From contig CAVYXF010000005.1 in NCBI GenBank assembly GCA_963772335.1, positions 62,001-126,000 on the forward strand: 64,000 bases of DNA, read 5' to 3'. Position 1 is the stretch's first letter, and each line of letters begins with the position of its first letter. Below are positions 57,071 to 64,000 of this stretch, piece after piece. Source of the DNA: CAVYXF01 sp963772335 (GTDB lineage Bacteria; Pseudomonadota; Alphaproteobacteria; Rhizobiales; Rhodomicrobiaceae). The position numbers and the translations under genes were made by a program. The notes below the pieces were generated by a model that saw nothing but the letters and a program-made list of their open reading frames with translations, was not told the DNA's origin and made no database searches.

Positions 57071-57377
57071 ATGCAGACCCAGACCGTGCTATCCGATACC
57101 GTCTTCGAGGCACGCCTCACCGACCGCCTGTCCTTTTCCGACAACAGCGCCTTCCGCAAGCTGCTCGATGACGTGGTGGCCTCCAAGCGCCGGCATCTGG
57201 TCCTCAACGTCGCCGGCCTGACCTCGGTCGATTTCGGCAGGGCTCGGCATGTTCATCATCGCCGCCGATACGGCGAAAAAAGCAGGGCTTTCCCTCACCC
57301 TGCGCGGCGCGTCCGGCCACGTCCGCAAGCTCATCGAGCTGTCGAAGCTCGACAAGCTGATTTCGGTCGAATTCTGA
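57071..57377 (+). CDS. STAS-domain anti-sigma antagonist (one frameshift)
   Basis: About 102 residues. LSFSDNSAFRKLLDDVVASK and LVLNVAGLTSVDF are the STAS start; after a one-base slip near 57237 the other frame reads GMFIIAADTAKKAGLSLTLR and KLIELSKLDKLISVEF, stop 57375-57377. The usual phosphorylated serine site aligns with the DF(SG)LGM turn; the slip falls exactly here, so the residue cannot be read. It lies 14 bases after the receptor and 19 before the phosphatase gene, so it belongs to the partner-switch group. Confidence 0.85.
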
Positions 57378-57396
57378 GGCTGCGCCTGGAGGCGAC

Positions 57397-58638
57397 GTGT
57401 TCGGTAGCTCCTGCTCAATCACTCTTCCTGCGCCTGACAGCGATGCCGATGAGCGTAGCTGGGAAGATGTCACCAACGCCCACATTCTGGTGGTCGATGA
57501 TGACGCGGACTTCGTGCTCGCTGATGGCGGCCGAACTGCGCGACAGCGGCTACGACAATATCGAGACCGTGAGCAGCGGACGCGGACGCACTGGAGATCA
57601 TCCAGTCGGGCCGGCCCGAGCTCATCATCTGCAACATGACGATGTCGACCATGACCGGATTCGAGCTGTGCCTGGCGCTCCGGGCCGACCAGGCGACACG
57701 CACCATCCCAGTGCTCGCGCAGACCGACAGCGCCGATCCCGAGCAGCGGGTCGAAGCCTTCGCCAGCGGCGCCACCGACCTTTTTGCCAAGCCCTATCAC
57801 GCGAGCGAGCTTCTGTTCCGGGTTCGCATCCTCCTGGAGCGCGCCCGTCTGCTGGAGCGCCTCAGCGAGTTTCGCGCGCTTTTCGCCGAAGATCTCTGTC
57901 AGGCCGCAGAAACGCAGGGTGCGCTGCTGCCCGATCCGGCGCGCCTCGCGCAACTGCGCGCTGCCCTGCCGCTTGACGTCGCCAGCCATTATGAAGCCTC
58001 GGTCGGTGTGGGCGGCGACATCTGGGGCATCGAACCCGCCGGTGAGCAGCGTGTGATGATCTTCAGCGCCGACTTCGCCGGCCACGGCGTCAGCGCCGCG
58101 TTCAACACCGTTCGTCTGCACAGTTTCATTCACAGCAGCTCCGGCCAGCGCGACACCCCGGCGGAAATGCTCGATTGCCTCAACCGGTTTCTGTGCAAGG
58201 TGCTCCCGGTCGGGCAGTACGCCACCATGTTCTGCGCGATCCTGGATTTCCGCGCGCAGACCATCCAATACGCATCCGCAGCGGCGCCGCGCCCAGCTTT
58301 TGCGCAGCGCGGCCGGCCAGCCCTTCACCGTCATCCGCGAGCCCGGATTCCCCCTGGGCGTGACACCGGAGGCAACATTCGACAACCAGACGGCACCGTT
58401 CGAGCCGGGCGCCATGCTGCTGCTGTTCAGCGACGCCCTGATCGAAGCACCGCCGCCACCCGACGCCATCTTCAGCGCCGACAGCCTGTGCGCCTTCATC
58501 GACACCGCGCCATTGCCCGGCGGCCCGCACGCGCTGTGCGACGCCATCCTCGCGCATCTGTTCGCCAATATTGATGAGAAACTCCCGGACGATCTCACCC
58601 TGATCGCCGCCCATTATGTGGAAGGGGCGCAGCCATGA
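57397..58638 (+). CDS. Receiver-PP2C serine phosphatase (RsbU-type), frameshifted
   Basis: About 413 residues from GTG 57397, which follows a CTGGAGG site. The N-terminal receiver domain shows NAHILVVDDDADFVL and LIICNMTMSTMTGFELCLAL, where the usual phospho-aspartate position reads N in ICNMTM. The C-terminal PP2C/SpoIIE domain shows ASVGVGGDIWGIEPAGEQRV, FSADFAGHGVSAAFNTVRL and a final DDLTLIAAHYVEG. Slips occur near 57520, 57590 and 58300. The stop overlaps the next gene by four bases. It probably dephosphorylates the STAS proteins, opposing the kinase encoded next; the missing aspartate is odd. Confidence 0.85.
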
Positions 58639-59183
58639 CATCGCTGCGAAAACTGCAAGCACCGCGGGATCAAACGCCGGAAGAAGCGATCCGCGACTAT
58701 ATCGCCTCCCACAAATCCGGCATCGGCCGCCTGGTTCACGGCATATTCGAGATCAGAACGCTCGAGGAGGCGGAGAAGCTGAGCACCATGCTGGCGAACA
58801 ACTATCCCGTTCCCGAGCGCGTCGCCACGGGGATCTGGGAGCTGATATCCAACGCCATCGAGCACGGCAATCTGGAGATCGACTTCGCGGAGAAGGCCCG
58901 GCTCTTAAGGAACGGCGAATTCACAGCCGAGATCACCCGCCGGCTCATGTCGGCCCCTTACGCGAGCCGCATCGCGACGATTGCGTTCAGGCGCTCCAAG
59001 ACCATGATCCGCCTGCGCATCACCGACCAGGGCAAGGGCTTCGACTACATGAAATACCTGCAGGCAACGAGCCTTTCCGAAGGCCCGAATGGCCGCGGCA
59101 TCCTGATCGCCTCCAATCTAAGCTTCGACAAGGTGATCTACCGCGGCCGCGGGAATAGCGTCGACGCGATCATCGAGCTTTGA
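58635..59183 (+). CDS. RsbW-like histidine kinase-ATPase (anti-sigma or antagonist kinase)
   Basis: 182 residues, intact. The GHKL ATPase shows ERVATGIWELISNAIEHGNL (N-box), LRITDQGKGFDYMKYLQATS (G1) and SEGPNGRGILIASNLSFDKV (G2). The N-terminal 40 residues have no recognised domain. It is translationally coupled to the phosphatase gene. With the STAS and PP2C proteins it makes a complete partner-switch module, but no sigma factor gene lies adjacent, so the output may be a protein other than a sigma factor. Confidence 0.88.
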   Translation: MTSLRKLQAPRDQTPEEAIRDYIASHKSGIGRLVHGIFEIRTLEEAEKLSTMLANNYPVPERVATGIWELISNAIEHGNLEIDFAEKARLLRNGEFTAEITRRLMSAPYASRIATIAFRRSKTMIRLRITDQGKGFDYMKYLQATSLSEGPNGRGILIASNLSFDKVIYRGRGNSVDAIIEL

Positions 59184-59228
59184 GGGGGTGTTTTTGCGCG
59201 GGCGGCGGCGTGTGGCTGACAGCGAAAG

Positions 59229-59655
59229 TCAGTCAGCTGGGATGAAGCGGAGTGTGCCTGCTCGACGCGCTGGCCTGCCGGTGTCGCTCGTGTGATTGAC
59301 GCCATCAATGACAGGCACTTCGGAGAAATCGAACGGGCTCACCCCATCCAGACAAGCCACGTTCACGGCATATAGATTTCTGGTCAGATCGTCGTTGATG
59401 ATGCGTGTATATTCCGCAGCGAGAACAGAAGAAGTGCCGCGCTGATCCGGTATGGAAGCGGTAGCTTGTTAACGCATCCTCGCCCTGCAGGACCTTGATC
59501 CCACCGATTTCTGCCATGACAACGACGGCGCCTCGCATTCGGCAGTAAGAGCAAGTGCAGCGGCGGATTGAATTGAAGCCGTCGCTAAGCGTCACCTCGA
59601 AACGCACTGCACCGCAATGGCACTGGCCAGCCCGAACGTTCGTGTCGCCCACCAT
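59229..59655 (-). CDS. GFA-family protein (glutathione-dependent formaldehyde-activating fold), frameshifted
   Basis: About 141 residues. The N-terminal zinc ligands are in GQCHCGAVRFEVTLS, the next in RRCTCSYCRMRG, and HFFCSRCGIYTHHQRRSDQ. After a slip near 59378 the other frame reads NLYAVNVACLDGVSPFDFSE and VPVIDGVNHTSD, with an arginine-rich end and a stop at 59229. Family members bind zinc and glutathione-like substrates; the formaldehyde function itself is often not conserved. No adjacent gene suggests the substrate. Confidence 0.87.
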
Positions 59656-60035
59656 CTTGCCTGCGTCTCCTGTTCAGATCACGTCTACGCCCGGTCCTCG
59701 CAGGCAGACGAGAACGTCTTAGCGATGTCACCGGGTAGGACGCCGCAATTCGCTTAGAACCGTGCAGCTATCTTATTTGCTCGGTGAGACTGATCCCAAT
59801 AGGAACGTATCTCTTAATTTGAGCCGGACAAACCCCCAAGGATTCGCGCTCAGTGAAGCCGGCATTAGCCGGCCTGTTCGGCTGGCACATACACTCCGAT
59901 TTCATCGTCGGCGCTGATGACGCCAGCCGCTGGCGTAGAGCGCACAGAACGCATATACCCCCGCATGATCGCGGCCGGCAGCCGAGACCGTCCGGTGCGC
60001 TCGATTGAATGCTCCCGCATCGTCAGGAAGCTCCC
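59656..60035. other. Divergent intergenic region of 380 bases
   Basis: It separates the GFA gene (leftward) from the flavin reductase (rightward). It contains the short palindrome GCCGGCATTAGCCGGC at 59860-59875 and an AT-rich patch near 59770-59825. No gene is supported here. Confidence 0.4.
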
Positions 60036-60634
<599 letters not shown>

Positions 60635-60816
60635 AGCTTATCAGCCGCTTTGCGTGGAAAGAGACATTCGCCAACCCCAGCCTTGCGCCCCGAGGCCAGG
60701 AGCGGACGTTCACGCCAATTGTGGAGTTCGTCTACTGCAGAGCAATCATCGCAAAGTCATGCCGCTCGCGACGACTGCAAGATAATCGAATGGCGCAGCA
60801 GATCGCCGCGTGCACC

Positions 60817-61170
60817 CTATTTGCGAATGAGCATTTGCCAGTTTGGCGGCACCGCTCCGGCCGGCCCAGGCACCGGTTGATCCAACGGATGCGAGTTGGG
60901 CGCATGAAGCTTTGGGCCGGCGAAGACTTCGTCCGTCCGATAGTCGTAAAACCAATGCTCCCCGGGCTCGAAGCTTGTGATGATCGGGTGATCCGTAGCG
61001 GCGTAATGTTTCGATGCATGCTGATTTGGCGAACTGTCACAGCAGCCGATGTGACCGCACTGGGCGCATCGGCGAAGATGCAGCCACCAGCTGCCCTGAG
61101 CCATGCACTCGACGCAGCCTGTTCCGCTCGGCCTGGCCATAGGGTCGATACCATCCGTCTCGGATGTCAT
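60817..61170 (-). CDS. UBP-type zinc-finger protein
   Basis: 117 residues from ATG 61168, directly preceded by a strong AGGAGCG site. The motif GCVECMAQGSWWLHLRRCAQ, CGHIGCCDSS and HASKHYAATDHPIITSF gives the Cys/His set of the ZnF-UBP fold known from ubiquitin hydrolases, which also occurs alone in bacteria. The protein is complete and short, ending NWQMLIRK. Since bacteria lack ubiquitin the ligand is unknown; some members bind free C-terminal Gly-Gly peptides. Confidence 0.9.
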   Translation of the reverse strand: MTSETDGIDPMARPSGTGCVECMAQGSWWLHLRRCAQCGHIGCCDSSPNQHASKHYAATDHPIITSFEPGEHWFYDYRTDEVFAGPKLHAPNSHPLDQPVPGPAGAVPPNWQMLIRK

Positions 61171-61285
61171 ACGCTCCTCCTTGGGGCGCTCTCGCCGACC
61201 AGGATGTTGATGAGGCCGCTGCTTCGGGACCTCACGTCGCCGGAGTTTGCGCGCTCGCCACAGATGCTTCGAAGGCGCCTGCCGC

Positions 61286-61741
61286 TTAGCCGTAAGTGAA
61301 GTCCGGCTTGCTTTGCCCGACTTCGATAATATAGCCATCGGGATCGCGAATGTAGCAGCGCGTCTCGCCGTACTTTTCCTTTGGCTCCGTGATGAACTCG
61401 GCTCCTCGGCTTCGCCATAGCTCATAGCAGGCCTGAATATCGGCAACGCGGATATTCATGAAGCTGCTGACTGTATCGGGGTCGGCAGGAACGCTGAGCG
61501 TTACCGACGGTTTGTCGGGTGTCGGACCGCCCCCGACATTGACGATAAGCCAGGTGTTCGCGATCTGGATGTAGCCCGGCGCGCCATTGCTGTCGCCTCG
61601 GCTCAGAATGCGACCTCCGAACACCGTTTCGTAAAATCGCGCCGATCGTTCGATGTCGGCGACTGTGATGAAATGCGCGACGCTAAACCCATCCTGCGGC
61701 GGCATCTGATAGGTTTTCTGCTCGACTTGTACCTCGCTCAT
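61286..61741 (-). CDS. VOC (glyoxalase/bleomycin resistance) family protein
   Basis: 151 residues from ATG 61739 (MSEVQVEQ). Two beta-alpha-beta-beta-beta motifs: SVAHFITVADIERSARFYET with VFGGRILSRGD, and SFMNIRVADIQACYELWRSR with YIRDPDGYIIEVGQS. The metal-binding His of the first half and Glu of the second (YIIEVGQ) are in place. Longer upstream starts exist (61888) but add a tail unlike the family. Function could be ring-cleavage-like or antibiotic-binding, which cannot be told here. Confidence 0.88.
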   Translation of the reverse strand: MSEVQVEQKTYQMPPQDGFSVAHFITVADIERSARFYETVFGGRILSRGDSNGAPGYIQIANTWLIVNVGGGPTPDKPSVTLSVPADPDTVSSFMNIRVADIQACYELWRSRGAEFITEPKEKYGETRCYIRDPDGYIIEVGQSKPDFTYG

Positions 61742-62017
61742 CGATGACTCCCACATGGTGCGGCGGCACGGCCGTCTGATCAGCTCGCCCGGCGCGATTG
61801 TAGCTGGATCTTCAGGGGCCAGTAAGGTCGTTTTCGGGACGGAGTAAGCCCGCGCCGTGATGCAGAAGAAAGCGGCCGTCTCAATCAAGCGCGAAAGTCT
61901 GCTTGGAGGCGCAGGTGGCCTCCTGGTCTGCTCTTGAATGAGGTGCCGCCGCTCATCCGGAGAGTGCGACTTTCTCGCTTGCGTTGCAAGCCGACATGGC
62001 TCGCCATAGAGGAGTGA

Positions 62018-64000
62018 CTACCTCCGGCGTGCATTGTCTGCGAGGCCTTCGATAATATGATGCGGCAGGATCGGCACCTCCCGCACCCGCACGCCGACCG
62101 CATCGTAGAGCGCATTGGCGATCGCTGCCGCGACGCCCGTGCCGCCGAGCTCACCGATGCCGCGCGCGCCAATCGGACTGGCATGGGGATCGAACTCGTC
62201 GATGAAGCCGACATCGATGCGTCGGAGGGGATGTCGGCGCTGACCGGCACCGCGACATTCGACAGGTTCTTGGCGAGGAACCGCGCGGCGGTCTGCTCCA
62301 CGATCGAGGCCTCCATCGTCGCCTTGCCCCATTCCCAGGTGATCGAGCCGATCATCTGGCTGCGGGCGGTGAGCGGATTGATGATCCGCCCCGCCGAATA
62401 GCGCGCCACCACCCGGCGCAAGCGCATCACGCCCAGATCCCGGTCGACGCCGATTTCGACGAAGTTCGCGCCCCAGGTCTGCATGGCGTAGGGCGTGCCG
62501 GACCCGTTCATGCTCAGGGGCGCGTCACCAAAGGCGAATTTGCCCTCCCCGCTCACCTCCGGAACGTTGGCGCGCTGCATCAGGCCGGCAAGGTCGAGCG
62601 GACCTTCGGCGGCGGCACCATAGGCACCGAGCTTTTTGCGCAGCTCGGCCGCGGCCATCTGTACCGCACCGCCCGTGCCCAGCGTGTGCGAACTGCCATA
62701 GACCGGCCCGCCGGCGGTAGTCGGGTGTCGCCCCAGCGGATGGTCACATTGTCAGGGTCGGTGCCCAGCGTCTCGGCGGCAAGCAGCGCGAACACGGTCT
62801 GATTGCCGGTGCCGATGTCGTTGGAGCTGCCCTCCACGAACACGTGGCCGTCGCTGGTGACGCGCACCCGCGCCTCCGCCGGGAAGCGGGCGCAGAAGGT
62901 GCTGGCCATCGACATGCCGCGGCCCAGCGCCCACACGCCATCCTGCTTCGGCCACCGCGTGGCGTTCGCGCCAGCCGAACACCTCGGCGGCCTCGGCATA
63001 GGCCTCCCTCAGCTTGTTCGACGACCAGGGCTTGTCATCGAACGGTTCGCGTTCGGCGAAGTTTTTCAGGCGCAAATCGAGCGGGTCGATGCCAAGCTTG
63101 ATCGCGAGCTCGTCCATCGCGCTTTCGAGCGCCCAGCTGCCAGGACCTTCGATCGGCGAGCGCATGGGCGTGGACTGCACCAGGTTCATGCGCTCGATAT
63201 GGTGCTCGGTGTCGATAGTGGGGCAGGCGTAAAATAGCGCGTGGCCGTCGCCGGCCCCTCGAACTGCATGTCGCTTATGGAGCTGGTGTTGATCGCCTCG
63301 TGGCGCATAGCGGTCAGCTGGCCATCCTTGTCGCGCCGAGCGTGACCGTCTGGCGGCATTCCGGTTGATGGCCGACCATTGAATATTTCTGGGAACGAGT
63401 GAGCTGCAGCCGAACCGGACGATGCATGATCTTCGCGGCTGCGCCGCCAGGACTTCATGCGGCCAGCAATAACCCTTGGCGCCGAACCCACCGCCGGTAT
63501 GCGGCGCGATGACGCGCACTTTTTCCTTGGGCAGGCCGAATGCCATCGCCGAGGACCTGGCCGCGGTTTCTGCTTGAACTGCGTCGCGTCCCACAGTGTG
63601 AGCTCGTCACCCTTCCACTCGCGACGCAGGCCGACGTCTCCATCGGGTTGTGGTTGCGGGTCGGCTGGAAGTAGCTTTGCTCAGCGCTGACGTCGGCGGC
63701 GGAAGCCCCTGCGCGATCGCCCTTGGTGCCCTTGACGATCCAATAGCCGTCGATCCGGTGGCGCCTGCGATCGCCCCTTTCCGGGCAGCAGCGCGTCAGG
63801 TCGGCGCGATCGATGCGCGTCACCAAAGTAGCGGCTTCCTCGGCAGCCTCGAGCGTTTCCGCGATCACCAGCGCGACCGCCTGACCTTCCCACTGAACCT
63901 CGTCCGACTGCAGCGGCATGTGCGTGATCGCCGCCGGCATTTTCAGTTTCGGCAGTTTCGGTGCATTCATGTGCGTGAGTACGCGCAGGACACCGGGCAC
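62018..64000 (-). CDS. Molybdenum hydroxylase large subunit, xanthine dehydrogenase/CoxL family (5' end cut by window, frameshifted)
   Basis: Continues beyond the right edge, so about 70 N-terminal residues are missing. The N-terminal domain shows PGVLRVLTHMNAPKLPKLKM and DEVQWEGQAVALVIAETLEA. The molybdopterin-binding part contains FGLPKEKVRVIAPHTGGGFG and ALESAMDELAIKLGIDPLDL, then SNDIGTGNQTVFALLAAETL. The C-terminus reads RGIGELGGTGVAAAIANALY and ends LADNARRR at 62018. Frameshifts are frequent (about 62330, 62745, 62960, 63250, 63410, 63560, 63800). The carboxylate/aldehyde oxidase specificity cannot be told. The FeS and FAD subunits would be expected beyond the window. Confidence 0.87.

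Overview
The window is high-GC chromosomal DNA that looks alphaproteobacterial, most likely order Hyphomicrobiales (Rhizobiales; a Bradyrhizobium/Xanthobacteraceae-like relative). This rests on the DUF4164-zapA gene pair, a class I lysyl-tRNA synthetase, a glyoxylate carboligase operon with an IclR regulator, a form IV RuBisCO-like protein and the overall gene style; it is an inference, since there is no rRNA here.

Layout. 1-2.0 kb: the 3' part of gap on the minus strand, then DUF4164 and zapA. 2.3-5.4 kb: a visibly AT-richer insert with a DUF4411/XRE-ImmA-IrrE toxin-antitoxin-like pair and a DUF2167 membrane protein. 5.7-11.7 kb: a TPR-caspase protein, a PAS chemoreceptor, a TRAP-type solute-binding protein and an L,D-transpeptidase. 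12-13.7 kb: a Na/Pi cotransporter. 13.7-19.5 kb: the glyoxylate-to-glycerate module (IclR regulator, gcl, hyi, glxR and a ketopantoate-reductase-like gene). 19.5-25 kb: a type I secretion operon (adaptor plus two ABC half-transporters, one with a ruined ATP site). 25.1-26.6 kb: an HDAC-like deacetylase and a macro-domain protein. 27.4-32.3 kb: a DUF6883/DUF4926 pair followed by an unassigned operon of an unknown protein, an AAA ATPase and a HerA-like ATPase, the best candidate here for an undescribed system. 32.8-47.1 kb: acyltransferase, glycosyltransferase, solute-binding protein, lysS-mutY, an FAD oxidoreductase with a GAF histidine kinase, and a RuBisCO-like protein-cupin operon. 47.5-59.2 kb: a complete chemotaxis cluster (STAS, CheY, CheA, CheW, MCP, CheR, CheD, CheB, second MCP) running without a break into a partner-switch module (STAS, receiver-PP2C phosphatase, RsbW-like kinase). 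59.2-64 kb: small metabolic and detoxification genes and the 5'-truncated large subunit of a molybdenum hydroxylase.

A dominating feature is frameshifts. Many clearly conserved genes are broken by single-base indels while the protein stays recognisable on both sides; density is very high at 1-1 kb, 6-9 kb, 49-56.6 kb and 62-64 kb and low between about 19.5 and 48 kb. A tandem PAS duplication serves as an internal control and shows that at least two of these are extra bases in the sequence. Sequencing or assembly error is the simplest explanation, so most broken genes below are annotated as genes with frameshifts rather than pseudogenes, and their boundaries are approximate to a few codons.
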